Source: Lusitaniella coriacea LEGE 07157 (lineage in GTDB: Bacteria; Cyanobacteriota; Cyanobacteriia; Cyanobacteriales; Spirulinaceae). Taken from it: a stretch of 64,000 nucleotides of DNA. The translations under genes were made by a program, and so were the position numbers. Location of the stretch: contig NZ_JADEWZ010000003.1 in the NCBI RefSeq assembly GCF_015207425.1, forward strand, positions 1 through 64,000, written 5' to 3'. Below the pieces are notes generated by a model that saw only the letters and a list, made by a program, of their open reading frames with translations, searched no databases and was not told the origin of the DNA. Each line of letters opens with the position of its first letter. The stretch's first letter is position 1. Shown here piece after piece: positions 16,589 through 25,001 of this stretch.

Positions 16589-17389
16589 GTGCCGACCTAC
16601 GATACCATCGGTCAATCTTATTCCCAGGTTCGTCGTCCTGATTCTCGAATTGTCAGTGCGCTTCTCGATTTGTTGCAGTTGGAACCAGGAAGCCGAATTG
16701 CAGATATTGGAGCCGGAACGGGAAACTATAGTGAAGCACTTGGAAATTGTGGCTTTTGCGTTTTTGCTGTTGAACCTTCGCCAGTTATGCGGTTGCAAGC
16801 GACAAAACATCCCAATGTTCAATGGTTAGAGGGATATGCAGAGAAGATCCCATTACCGACTTCATCTGTAGATGCCGCGATCGCGATTTTAGCAACACAT
16901 CATTTTTCTAACCTCGAAAAAGCGATTTCAGAAATGAATCGAATTACCAACAACGGTACACTCCTCTTTCTGACTTTCGATCCCCGACAAGCTGAAAAAC
17001 TTTGGATTGCTGACTATTTTCCCGCGCAATGGGAAGAGGCACAATCGATCTTCCCTCCGTTATGCGATGTCATGGCACTCATTCAGAAAAATAGCCAGAG
17101 AATCGTGAAAAGTTATCCTTTTCTTTTACCGCACGATCTCAAAGACTTGTTTTTTGCAGCAGGATGGAGACGACCTGAAATTTATTTAAATTCTGACGTT
17201 CGTGCGGGTATTTCAGCTTTAGCTTTAGCCGATCCTAAAATTGTTCAAAAAGGTATAAATCAATTGAAACAGGACTTAGAAAACGGTGCGTGGGATGCAA
17301 AATATGGAGAGATACGACAGAGGGAAAAACTTGATGCGGGTTATCGTTTTTTATGCGCCAGTTCAACCGTTTTTCAACGAATTACATGA
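16589..17389 (+). CDS. class I SAM-dependent methyltransferase
   Basis: A 266-residue methyltransferase. Motif I IADIGAGTGNYSEALG (about residues 34-49) binds S-adenosylmethionine; the acidic loop at VFAVEPSPVM and motif LPTSSVDAAIAILATHHF are the other class I marks of the ubiquinone/menaquinone-like (Methyltransf_11) group. The substrate cannot be told from sequence. GTG 16589 is chosen because GAGG lies about 11 bases upstream and it begins directly at the conserved PTYD-IG-Y. It is divergent from gloA (89-bp gap), so the promoters may share that gap. Confidence 0.88.
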   Translation: MPTYDTIGQSYSQVRRPDSRIVSALLDLLQLEPGSRIADIGAGTGNYSEALGNCGFCVFAVEPSPVMRLQATKHPNVQWLEGYAEKIPLPTSSVDAAIAILATHHFSNLEKAISEMNRITNNGTLLFLTFDPRQAEKLWIADYFPAQWEEAQSIFPPLCDVMALIQKNSQRIVKSYPFLLPHDLKDLFFAAGWRRPEIYLNSDVRAGISALALADPKIVQKGINQLKQDLENGAWDAKYGEIRQREKLDAGYRFLCASSTVFQRIT

Positions 17390-17515
17390 TGTTCTAGGGA
17401 AAAACTGCAATTCCAAGATAACCGAGCCATTTGAGAAAGCGCGATCGCGGAAAATATAGGAAACGTTCAATTCCACGCTGCAACTGTGACAAAATTGGCG
17501 AGGATCGATGTTGTC

Positions 17516-17603
17516 GTAGGTTGGTGTTGAGCGAGAGCGAAACCCAACAAAATAGTTATAAGTCTTGCCCATGTTGGGTTTCATTCCATTTTACCCAACC
17601 TAC
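17516..17603. repeat. 88-bp MITE-like inverted repeat
   Basis: Starts GTAGGTTGG and ends CCAACCTAC (perfect 9-bp terminal inverted repeat), with an inner pair AACCCAACA (17541-17549) and TGTTGGGTT (17572-17580). Elements of this form are widespread in cyanobacteria. It lies in the gap between the methyltransferase and the convergent NACHT gene. Confidence 0.8.
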
Positions 17604-17622
17604 CCTTGCGCTGCTCGTTGAA

Positions 17623-19914
17623 TTAAGGAATCACCGACGCGGCGTTGTAGCTGACGGTTCGGGTGGGTAAAAACAGCGTTTTCTCAATCTCTTGGCGCAC
17701 CTCGCGGCTGACGTAGCACTCGCTGTTAAGGCACTGCATCAGAAATTTATTCGCCTCCCAATATTGCTCTCGCAATTTCCTTTGCTCGTCGCTCAACTGC
17801 CAGTCGTGACCAATGTTGCGGTATTTGACCATTACTGCTCTGAGTTGTTCTCTCCAAGCTTTACCATTCGCTTTCCACCATTGATCCAATTCTTCCTCAT
17901 TTTTGCGCTTGGGGAGTTTGTCGTTGAGTTTTTGTAGTTCGTGGTGAAGCGCGCGATCGCGTTTTTTGGAAAGTTCGAGGGTTCGGGAGAGGCAGAGGTT
18001 GACAGAGGGGGAGAGGTAGTAAATGGAGACGAAGAGGTCGAGGGAGAAGGAAAGGTGATAGAGGGAAAAGTCTAGGCTTCGGTAGAGGTTGAGGAACAAG
18101 TCTAGGGTTCGGGAGAAGTAGAGGTAAAGGGAGAGAAAGAGAGAAAGCTCTTTTTTTGGAGCAAAACCCAATTGATTTGCTGTTTTTTTTATATCTTCCG
18201 GTGTATACGACACATCAACCGATCGCGCTTTTTCCATTCCCCAGGTTAACCATTGCTGTATCCTCTCATCCTCCGCAACCAATCCGTCAATTTTTTCCTT
18301 CATCAACAGCAACAAGCGATCTGCATTGGGAGACATCGCCACCGCCAGCAAAAACACCTCTCGCCAGCGTTTATCCGCCACATGACTCACCAATCCTTGC
18401 AACGCTGCTTCCGAAGACTGCCGAACCGTCACCACTTCTCGCGCGGTAAAGTATTCGTGGAATGTGAGATGGGAAAAAGAATAAATCCCCTTCGCTCGCG
18501 CTACCAATAACCCGTGTTGCGCTTCAATGGAATTCAGCACCTTCTCGCTGTCCAGTTGCAGTGCTTCCTCATCGAGACTCGCGCCGGGTAAATTGCGAAT
18601 GTAAGTGGTAATGTACTGTTCAGCCGTTCTCTGTTTGAAAAAATAATCGCCTCGTTCAAACGTCGTCCAGGCAATTTTGCTCAGTAAATCTTCTTTGCGT
18701 CCCAAAGAGAGTTTTCCGTAGGGATTGTAGCGTTGAATCCCTCGTTTCGCATCCCATTTTTTCAGCAGTGCATCCAACCCTTCCTTATACAGTTCGGCAC
18801 GATTTGCCGGAAATTCCCCCGACTCCTCAAACGCAATGCACAACAGCGTCAGCAATAACGGGTTACTTGCCAATTCTTTTACGGGTTCGTTCTCATTCAA
18901 GCGTTCGAGAAACGTTTTCGGCTTGACGACTTTATTTTTGAACCAATTCCCGGCAAATGTGGCAATTTGTGTATCGTCAAAATCGGCAATTTCCACCTCG
19001 GTAAACTTGTCAAACGTATATTCCCGCGCGGCGATGCGACAGGTGATGACAAAGGGATTGTGGCGATAGCGATGGGAAAAGCCTTCGATTGCTTTGATAA
19101 CGCGCTGACTGTCTTCTTCTCTGACTTCATCCAACCCATCGAGGAGAATCAACGCTCGACCTTGTTCGATAATTGTTTTCAAGGCTTTATGACGAAACGT
19201 CCCTACGATATAGTCCAACAATCCGGGCTGCTTTTCCGCATCGGCAAAATCCTTCAGGGTCACAAAAATCGGCACGAGATGGGGATAAAATTTGCCTCGG
19301 TTGCACTGAATTGCCAAATGTTTTGAAAATGTGGTTTTTCCGGCACCGGGTTTGCCTAAAATCATCAATTTGTCATGCTTGGCAACGGCTTCCAATCCGG
19401 GAACTCGCTTTTCTTTAATTTGTCCCCAGCCAAAACGATCGAAGAAATCGGCGGCGTTGCATTCTTCGAGCATTTCGGGAATGGCTTTGCGCCTGCGTCC
19501 GAGAATTTTTTCCAGGATATTGACGTGGGTATAAATTTCCCCTAATCCAATGGGATGCGTCATGTCCAAAATGCGCATGGTTCCGCAACGTTCTTTGATG
19601 TCGTCGCGGATGGCTTCGCGCACTTGCTGCACGAGGGTATCGATCTTTAAAGGTTTACCTAAATCCTCTTCTTCAGAGGGTTTGAGAACTATCTCGTCCC
19701 ACTCCAAGCCAAGTCTTTCACATATCTCGTAAAAGTATTGGCGATCGATCGATTTGCCACTAAAAAATTTGCCAATGGTACTGCGGCTTACGGATATCTT
19801 CACCATTGTCAACTTATCTTCAGCAAGTGCTGTTTGAGTTAGAGCCTTTCCGCTTAGGGCTTTTCTAGCTTTTTCAATTCCTTCGGGTGAAGCTTGGAGC
19901 GATCGCGCACTCAT
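17623..19914 (-). CDS. NACHT-domain STAND ATPase
   Basis: About 763 residues from ATG 19914; a longer reading to 20025 adds repeat-derived residues and is rejected. N-terminal ~90 residues form a helix-turn-helix-like module (TALAEDKLTMVKISVSRSTI, GKFFSGKSIDRQYFYEICERLG). NACHT core: Walker A GKPGAGKTTFSKHL near 185, Walker B ALILLDGLDEV near 258, sensor-like FVITCRIA and the winged-helix part FSHLTFHEYFTA near 480. Then a Leu/Ser/Asp periodic spacer (about 585-650), and a C-terminal helical block with LNSECYVSREVRQEIEKTL, which I associate with the NACHT C-terminal helical domain (NCH2). Bacterial NACHT proteins include anti-phage sensors; that role is inferred here. Many HIP1 sites suggest long residence. 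Confidence 0.9.
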   Translation of the reverse strand: MSARSLQASPEGIEKARKALSGKALTQTALAEDKLTMVKISVSRSTIGKFFSGKSIDRQYFYEICERLGLEWDEIVLKPSEEEDLGKPLKIDTLVQQVREAIRDDIKERCGTMRILDMTHPIGLGEIYTHVNILEKILGRRRKAIPEMLEECNAADFFDRFGWGQIKEKRVPGLEAVAKHDKLMILGKPGAGKTTFSKHLAIQCNRGKFYPHLVPIFVTLKDFADAEKQPGLLDYIVGTFRHKALKTIIEQGRALILLDGLDEVREEDSQRVIKAIEGFSHRYRHNPFVITCRIAAREYTFDKFTEVEIADFDDTQIATFAGNWFKNKVVKPKTFLERLNENEPVKELASNPLLLTLLCIAFEESGEFPANRAELYKEGLDALLKKWDAKRGIQRYNPYGKLSLGRKEDLLSKIAWTTFERGDYFFKQRTAEQYITTYIRNLPGASLDEEALQLDSEKVLNSIEAQHGLLVARAKGIYSFSHLTFHEYFTAREVVTVRQSSEAALQGLVSHVADKRWREVFLLAVAMSPNADRLLLLMKEKIDGLVAEDERIQQWLTWGMEKARSVDVSYTPEDIKKTANQLGFAPKKELSLFLSLYLYFSRTLDLFLNLYRSLDFSLYHLSFSLDLFVSIYYLSPSVNLCLSRTLELSKKRDRALHHELQKLNDKLPKRKNEEELDQWWKANGKAWREQLRAVMVKYRNIGHDWQLSDEQRKLREQYWEANKFLMQCLNSECYVSREVRQEIEKTLFLPTRTVSYNAASVIP

Positions 19915-19964
19915 AACGCAGGGATAATCTTTCTTTCCATTGTAATCGTGCCAATATCGACTTG

Positions 19965-20240
19965 CCCTCTCCCCCAGCCCCTCTCCCAATTCTGGGCGAG
20001 GGGAGTGAAGAGACGTAAATAGCACTACGCATTAAGATAGGGACATTTCAAAAAGCCACAAGGTGAAATCATAAGGTATTGACCCGATAGCTAACTGCTG
20101 GCTGCTATAAAACTTCTTGTCCCCTTCTCCCAAGGTTGGGAGAAGGGTTAGGGATGAGGGCGCGTTAAGTCACGCAACTCACGCAGAAAGTCACGCATTC
20201 TCAAACACTTACTGCGCCTCGATCTCATACACCCCTTTGT
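19965..20240. repeat. repeat cluster left of the Xre patch
   Basis: Contains CTCTCCCAATTCTGGGCGAGG (19981-20001) and CTTCTCCCAAGGTTGGGAGAAG (20125-20146), both near-perfect palindromes, then GGGTTAGGGATGAGGGCGCG and CTCGATCTCATACACC. The same order of blocks recurs at 21177-21375 right of the patch. Confidence 0.75.
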
Positions 20241-20569
20241 CATCGTGTAAATGTACTGTATTTGAGTGACACAACGATGATGAATAACGTTCTTTTGTGG
20301 ATGGTTCTATGGCTGGGACAAAAGCTTGCGGATGCTGTGGCGGACAAGGTTTTGGAAAACGTTCTCAGCGAGGAAAACTTAGCGCGATCGCGCGATATCT
20401 TAACTCTAAAAATTGTAGCGCTTTATCTTGCTGGGTTAATCGCAACAACGCCCTTTCCTCACGATAAATTTCGGCACGATTGTCAGGGAAAGTAAAAGTA
20501 AAAACGTATGAAGGGCAAGACAAATTTCCTTTGTTCTCAGGCAATCCTTGCCCACCACAAGCAATTGGG
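20241..20569. other. gap with a short NACHT-like relic
   Basis: No convincing gene. A 77-codon open reading on the plus strand (20262-20495) begins at TTG, has no Shine-Dalgarno and no recognisable domain; its 3' part is antisense to the NACHT-like relic at 20458-20490, so I regard it as spurious. Confidence 0.5.
20458..20490 (-). pseudogene. short NACHT-gene relic
   Basis: The minus strand reads FPDNRAEIYRE, which matches FPANRAELYKE of the NACHT gene at 17623-19914 at 8 of 11 positions, with conservative changes elsewhere. Flanking codons do not extend the match. It is probably a decayed piece of another NACHT gene; eleven residues are too few to be sure. Confidence 0.35.
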
Positions 20570-20800
20570 TCATTTTATTCGCGATCGCGTCAAAATACTA
20601 ATCACTTCTCCTGGATTGCGCGTTGGGATTACTTGACTCCATAATCCAACCTCTGCAATACCCAAACAATGCAATCGATGAATCGTTCCCCGCACCCATT
20701 CCGACGCACCAATTAAAATCATGCGATTGGCGGGTTTGCTGGAGATTGTAAAGGCTTCAGCAGGGGATTTACGAGGATCGTTGGGTAAGTTTTCAGACAT
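20570..20800 (-). CDS. small conserved cyanobacterial protein
   Basis: A 76-residue soluble protein from ATG 20800. A Pro/Lys-rich N-terminus is followed by NRMILIGASEWVRGTIHRLH and CLGIAEVGLWSQVIPT, then NPGEVISILTR. I recall very similar short proteins, unannotated, in many cyanobacteria (MILIG-EWVR-TIH-LH-LGFAEV-EWS-P-P-PGE-MSILTR). No function known. It is divergent from the Xre-type gene at 20916 and shares with it a 100-bp gap containing two matching palindromes, so joint control is likely. Confidence 0.75.
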   Translation of the reverse strand: MSENLPNDPRKSPAEAFTISSKPANRMILIGASEWVRGTIHRLHCLGIAEVGLWSQVIPTRNPGEVISILTRSRIK

Positions 20801-20827
20801 TAGCGTTTACCTCAGTTACATTAGCGA

Positions 20828-20845
20828 TGTTCGTAACTACGAACA
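20828..20845. promoter_or_regulatory. palindromic operator 1
   Basis: TGTTCGTAACTACGAACA, an 18-bp dyad with one mismatched central pair. It resembles operator 2 (TGTTTGTAATTACAAACA core), and the centres are 34 bp apart, about three helical turns. It lies 28 bp upstream of the leftward gene's ATG, where it could cover that promoter. Confidence 0.6.
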
Positions 20846-20860
20846 AAACGATTCTAACAG

Positions 20861-20880
20861 ATGTTTGTAATTACAAACAT
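20861..20880. promoter_or_regulatory. palindromic operator 2
   Basis: ATGTTTGTAATTACAAACAT, a perfect 20-bp palindrome centred 36-46 bp upstream of the Xre-type gene's candidate start codons. Two like-sequenced dyads between divergent genes, one encoding a DNA-binding protein, suggest an autoregulated pair; the binder is inferred. Confidence 0.65.
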
Positions 20881-20915
20881 TTACGGCGCTAAAATCCTCT
20901 GAGATTATGGGAGGC

Positions 20916-21161
20916 ATGGGAAAAGCAGGAAAGGCGCTCAAGCAAGTATTAGGAACTTACCGCATCAGCCAAAATCGTCTGGCGGTGACAATGGGAATTA
21001 ACCGTTCAACGGTTCACCAATGGGTCAATGAAACGAGCGATCCCCTGGCTGAAGCGGTGACAGAAATTGTCAAAGCCTTGCGCAAAATTGATGAAGCGGC
21101 ATCGGAAGACTTTATCAATTTATACCTGGAACGTCCGCCCCAGGATAATGGGTCGAGTTAA
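20916..21161 (+). CDS. Xre-type helix-turn-helix regulator
   Basis: About 81 residues. An Xre/Cro HTH: LKQVLGTYRISQNRLAVTMG, INRSTVHQWVNE, followed by a helix AVTEIVKALRKIDEAASEDFINLYL. Such short regulators are common in cyanobacteria. Two starts are possible: ATG 20907 or ATG 20916; the second follows a GGGAGG only one base away, which is too close, so the first may be used. The two palindromes upstream are the natural candidates for its binding sites. Confidence 0.85.
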   Translation: MGKAGKALKQVLGTYRISQNRLAVTMGINRSTVHQWVNETSDPLAEAVTEIVKALRKIDEAASEDFINLYLERPPQDNGSS

Positions 21162-21176
21162 GTCAATATTGACTGA

Positions 21177-21375
21177 TCCTCTCCCAATTCTGGGCGAGGG
21201 GAGTGAAAAGATGCAATACAACTTCTCGTCCCCTTCTCCCAATTCTGGGCGAGGGGAGTGAAGAGATGCAATACAACTTCTTGTCCCCTTCTCCCAAGTT
21301 TGGGAGAAGGGTTAGGGATGAGGGCGCGTCAAGTCACCCATTCTCAAACCTTTGCTGCGACTCGATCTCATACAC
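21177..21375. repeat. repeat cluster right of the Xre patch
   Basis: Two ~54-bp units with CTCCCAATTCTGGGCGAGGGG and GATGCAATACAACTTCT, then a variant CTTCTCCCAAGTTTGGGAGAAG, GGGTTAGGGATGAGGGCGCG and CTCGATCTCATACACC. Same block order as 19965-20240. Its right end reaches into the last codons of the leftward peptide-transporter ATPase gene. Confidence 0.75.
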
Positions 21376-22369
21376 CTTGCTCCGAATTTACAAGATGGCA
21401 AGCGACTTGATGCGCGTTCCCCACATCCTGTAAGAATGGTTCGGGATCTTGGCGACAGCTATCCATAACGTAGGGACAACGGGGATGAAAGTTGCATCCG
21501 CAAGGGGGATTGGCAGGACTCGGTACGTCTCCTTCGAGAAGAATGCGATCGCGCTTGGCTTCGATTTCGGGATTGGGAATGGGAATGGCGGAGAGGAGTG
21601 CTTGAGTGTAGGGGTGTAGGGGGTTTGTGTAGAGGGTTTGACTCTCGGCGAGTTCGACAATTTTACCCAAGTACATCACGGCGACGCGATCGGAAATATG
21701 GCGGACAATGCTCAAATCGTGGGCGATGAAGAGGTAGGAGAGTCCCAATTCTTCTTGCAGATCCTGCATGAGGTTGACCACTTGCGCCTGAATGGAGACA
21801 TCGAGGGCGGCGATGGGTTCATCACACACGATAAAATCGGGATTAACGGATAAGGCGCGCGCGATCGCGATTCGCTGACGTTGACCCCCGGAAAACTCGT
21901 GGGGATAGCGATTGATAAATTTGGGATTCAGTCCCACTAATTTCAATAATTCCTCAACCCTTTCTTGTTTCTCTTTGCCTTTTGCCAGTTGATACACAAT
22001 CAAGGGTTCGCTGACAATATTCCCTACTGTCATGCGCGGATTCAGGGACGTGTAAGGATCTTGAAAAATGGTTTGCATTTGGCGGCGCATTTGACGAAGT
22101 TCTTCTCCCTCCATTTGCGCGAGATTGCGTCCCTTGAAATAGACATTACCCCCTGTTGGGCGCACGAGCTGCAAAATAGCGCGTCCGGTGGTGCTTTTAC
22201 CGCATCCCGACTCCCCCACCAATCCCAAGGTTTCTCCCGGTTGCAGGGCAAAATTCAAACCATCGACGGCTTTAATGGTTCCGGCGGTTCGCTGAAGTAA
22301 AAATCCCTGCAATACGGGGAAGTGGACTTGCAAGTTTTCGACTCGCAAGAGGGAGTTAGCGTTATCCAT
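21368..22369 (-). CDS. oligopeptide/dipeptide ABC transporter ATP-binding protein
   Basis: About 333 residues from ATG 22369; a TTG at 22402 would give 344. Hallmarks of the OppF/DppF group: an opening [13 protein letters not shown], Walker [34 protein letters not shown], signature [14 protein letters not shown], Walker [19 protein letters not shown], and the C-terminal extension with [14 protein letters not shown] and a Cys-containing tail ([12 protein letters not shown]). Such ATPases power uptake of peptides or related compounds. No permease or binding-protein gene is adjacent, as is frequent in cyanobacteria. It overlaps the upstream small membrane-protein gene by 8 bp. Confidence 0.93.
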   Translation of the reverse strand: MDNANSLLRVENLQVHFPVLQGFLLQRTAGTIKAVDGLNFALQPGETLGLVGESGCGKSTTGRAILQLVRPTGGNVYFKGRNLAQMEGEELRQMRRQMQTIFQDPYTSLNPRMTVGNIVSEPLIVYQLAKGKEKQERVEELLKLVGLNPKFINRYPHEFSGGQRQRIAIARALSVNPDFIVCDEPIAALDVSIQAQVVNLMQDLQEELGLSYLFIAHDLSIVRHISDRVAVMYLGKIVELAESQTLYTNPLHPYTQALLSAIPIPNPEIEAKRDRILLEGDVPSPANPPCGCNFHPRCPYVMDSCRQDPEPFLQDVGNAHQVACHLVNSEQGV

Positions 22370-22580
22370 TACCGAAGAAGAGTTGCTGAAGAATTTGCCC
22401 AAATTGCACGAGTTGTTGCCAAAGTTCTTGGGGACGAACCCCTAAAACGATTTGGGCGATGAGGACAATAACGGCGACGGAAAGGGCAGTTTTAACACTC
22501 GCTTTGAGGATATTGACTAACCCGGTAAAGACTAACCATGCAATGAGGAGTGCGGTAATTAGGACAATGAGGTTAAACAT
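22362..22580 (-). CDS. small membrane protein, two helices
   Basis: A 72-residue protein with two hydrophobic helices ([20 protein letters not shown] and [18 protein letters not shown]) and the cytoplasmic or lumenal tail [19 protein letters not shown]. Small proteins with this layout are conserved in cyanobacteria without a known role. It overlaps the peptide-transporter ATPase start by 8 bp in the same direction, so the two are probably translated from one transcript. Confidence 0.8.
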   Translation of the reverse strand: MFNLIVLITALLIAWLVFTGLVNILKASVKTALSVAVIVLIAQIVLGVRPQELWQQLVQFGQILQQLFFGNG

Positions 22581-22664
22581 ATAACAATTCTCGCTCTGTT
22601 GAGTTACACCTTTTCTCGGCTAGGGTAACGATGAAATCCGTTTGAGTCGCTCTAGTTAGGCGGA

Positions 22665-23732
22665 TTATTCTTTAATTGGCGGAACGTAGTATTCATGGGT
22701 TAAAAAGGGGACTGCAACTAACTCCCCGTCCACCTCTCCTACTTTAACCTTTAACCCCGCGCCTCCGGCTTGGGTTCGCACGTAGCCTAAACCGAATGCC
22801 CCTTCTTCTGTCTCGCTGTGGCTGGTGAGGGTTCCAACTTTGCGTTCGTCTAGGGTAATGGTCGTTCCTGGGGGGACGGGTGCGGCGAGACGGATGCCCC
22901 AAAGTCTCTGTTTTACACCTTTGTAGGTGTTGAGGCGGGCGATGGTTTCTTGTCCGATGTAGCAGCCTTTGGTGAAGGAGATGGCTTGCCACAATCCGGC
23001 TTCGAGGGGATTGTAGTTATCGGTGAGTTCGCGATCGCGCGCGGGTCTTCCTTGTTGCACGCGCAGTTGTTCCCAGACGCGATCGCCCATTGGCACTGCA
23101 CCCGCTTCAATTGCTCGATTCCAAAGGGTTGCCGCGCGATCTTCTGGAATCAATAGCGTGTAGCCAGGAAGCGCTAAACCACTCCCCACTGCAATACGCA
23201 CTTCCATATTTTCCAGTTGCACGAGTTGATGACTTCCTTCGGGTTGTTGCGGAATTTCCCCAACCCCCATCGATGCCAATAATTCCGCACTTTTCGCACC
23301 CATGAGGCTAAAGATCGCAAATTCTTCCGATAAATCTTTTAATTTCACTCGATCCATCGGGAAAAGATAGCGATCGAGCCAATCGAGAAGGGGTTGCGTT
23401 TGTTCCGGCGAAACGAGCAACAGGACTGAATCTTCTGTGACGTAAACTGTTGCCAGATCGATGGTTCGCGCGGTCGAGGTGACGAAGACGGTATCGTCTC
23501 CTTGTCCGGGTTGGAGGGATTTAAGATCGTTGGTGGTTTGATTGTGGAGAAATTGCAGGCGATCGCGATCGCGCACTTCAATCAGTCCCCAATGGGCGCG
23601 ATCGCACAGCACAGCGCTATCCTGCAACGCTCTCAGCGCGTCCTTATCGTTCCCAAAACTGCTGGGAACCGTTGCATCGGGATCGAAGGTTGCCCCTACT
23701 TGGATCTGAAGTTGGCGTAATTCTTGATTCAT
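22665..23732 (-). CDS. ygfZ: folate-binding protein YgfZ
   Basis: A 355-residue member of the GcvT-like folate-binding family that supports Fe-S cluster assembly and repair. The diagnostic YgfZ motif KGCYIGQET is present near residue 245, with the N-terminal fold AVLCDRAHWGLIEVRDRDRLQFLHNQTTND. The family normally has K-G-C-[FY]-x-G-Q-E; the Cys is intact. Length is typical for cyanobacteria. It stands alone with ~85 bp to the next leftward gene. Confidence 0.93.
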   Translation of the reverse strand: MNQELRQLQIQVGATFDPDATVPSSFGNDKDALRALQDSAVLCDRAHWGLIEVRDRDRLQFLHNQTTNDLKSLQPGQGDDTVFVTSTARTIDLATVYVTEDSVLLLVSPEQTQPLLDWLDRYLFPMDRVKLKDLSEEFAIFSLMGAKSAELLASMGVGEIPQQPEGSHQLVQLENMEVRIAVGSGLALPGYTLLIPEDRAATLWNRAIEAGAVPMGDRVWEQLRVQQGRPARDRELTDNYNPLEAGLWQAISFTKGCYIGQETIARLNTYKGVKQRLWGIRLAAPVPPGTTITLDERKVGTLTSHSETEEGAFGLGYVRTQAGGAGLKVKVGEVDGELVAVPFLTHEYYVPPIKE

Positions 23733-23817
23733 TGCACGAGATTGTTTTTCAAATCATACAGGGATTGAGTTAGAAATTACGCTTAATGCGTATTAGAAGC
23801 TAAAACCCTTACTCTGC

Positions 23818-23900
23818 GGTAATTCCCCCTTACTCTTCCCTGTTCCCTCTTCCCTATTCCCTTGTCCTGGCAAGGGTTTCAGGTAATTCACATCAGGCGT
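23818..23900. repeat. TTCCCTG-type heptamers plus GGTAATTCACA repeat
   Basis: Heptamers CTTCCCTGTTCCCTCTTCCC lead into TATTCCCTTGTCCTGGCAAG and GGTTTCAGGTAATTCACA. The second half matches 48436-48484 nearly base for base. It sits between ygfZ and the EamA transporter gene. Confidence 0.8.
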
Positions 23901-23942
23901 AAATTATAAGAATTAGAATTTAAGGTGCAAATATTTCAATCG

Positions 23943-24974
23943 CTAAATTCCTTTAAACCCGACCTCCATTTCCATTTCCTTCACGGGATTAATACTCGGT
24001 TGCGGTGCAGATGTTTCCATCTTGCGAGACACCCCAATTTGATTGAGAACAATGCCAACCAAAATAACGCTACCGCCGATATATTGTGCCATTGTCGGTG
24101 CTTCCGACAAAATTAAATAAGCCGCTAAAATCCCCGCAATTGGGCTAAAAGAACTGGCAAGAGAAACATCGGATGCACCCGAAGTTTTCAATCCCGCAAA
24201 CCAACACAATTGCCCGCCAACCACAATAATAGCGCCATAGATCGACATCCATTGCCAAAGAAAGGGTGAAAAGACATCCATGAAGTGACTGGGAGTATAT
24301 AAAATTATCACCACGAAAAAAAACACAATTGTGCCGATTGTCGTGCGAATTAGGGAGAAAATACCCAAAGGAATTTGCTTGAGGGCGACCTTACTAATGA
24401 TAGTAGAAATCGCCAGCGCGATCGCGCCACACGCCGCCATCAATTCCCCCCTCCCAATACTCAATCCTCCCATTTGCATCATCTCGGTTGAAGGTTCTTG
24501 TAGAAGAACGGTTAAAGCAACCCCAACAAAAGAGATAATTGCTCCAGCAATGACCCAAATATTAACCCTATCTTTCAGAATTAAAATAGAAAGCGCTAAA
24601 ATAAGCGGCGGTTCGATGCGACTAATTAAAACCACATTATTCACCGCAGTTAAATCGAGAGCCATGAAAATCAAAGCAGGGGCAAGAGCGCTAGAAAGTA
24701 GAGAAATTAAAATCAAACCAAACCAAGAATTCTGGGGAATCGCTTTAAAGGTTTGTAGCGTGCATTGACGGCGATAAATAAAAAACAAAACCACCAAAGC
24801 ACATAAATTTCCCACGAATAAAACATTACAAAAAGAAATCGGATTTCTACCATCAATGAGGTTTTGCTCTCCCAATTCAGTTAACTTACGAGTTACTGAA
24901 TTTGACGCTGCAAAAATAATAATTGCAAGTAACAAATAAGCTCGTCCGGGAATGCGATTAATTACTTTTTGCAT
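23943..24974 (-). CDS. EamA/DMT-superfamily transporter
   Basis: A 343-residue membrane protein with ten predicted helices in two EamA repeats: the first from AYLLLAIIIFAASNSV to VALTVLLQE, the second from LMAACGAIALAISTIISKVAL to SVILVGIVLNQIGV. The drug/metabolite transporter superfamily exports varied small molecules; the substrate is not predictable. The second-half motif ASLASSFSPIAGILAAYLIL is the family's typical TM8 region (with Pro). It reads in the same direction as crtH and lies 27 bp downstream of it, so an operon is likely. Confidence 0.88.
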   Translation of the reverse strand: MQKVINRIPGRAYLLLAIIIFAASNSVTRKLTELGEQNLIDGRNPISFCNVLFVGNLCALVVLFFIYRRQCTLQTFKAIPQNSWFGLILISLLSSALAPALIFMALDLTAVNNVVLISRIEPPLILALSILILKDRVNIWVIAGAIISFVGVALTVLLQEPSTEMMQMGGLSIGRGELMAACGAIALAISTIISKVALKQIPLGIFSLIRTTIGTIVFFFVVIILYTPSHFMDVFSPFLWQWMSIYGAIIVVGGQLCWFAGLKTSGASDVSLASSFSPIAGILAAYLILSEAPTMAQYIGGSVILVGIVLNQIGVSRKMETSAPQPSINPVKEMEMEVGFKGI

Positions 24975-25001
24975 GAGAGTACGCTTGTTTATTTAAAAAC
25001 A

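Noticed and set aside
17692-19732. Several plus-strand ORFs of 60-120 codons across the NACHT region
   Set aside because: They are antisense to the NACHT gene, which has continuous domain motifs; none has a Shine-Dalgarno or recognisable fold.
20262-20495. Plus-strand 77-codon ORF
   Set aside because: TTG start, no ribosome site, and its 3' part is antisense to the NACHT-like fragment.
21189-21300. Peptides LSPSPNSGRG and similar from the repeat cluster as a gene
   Set aside because: They are translations of the tandem palindromic repeat and have no independent support.
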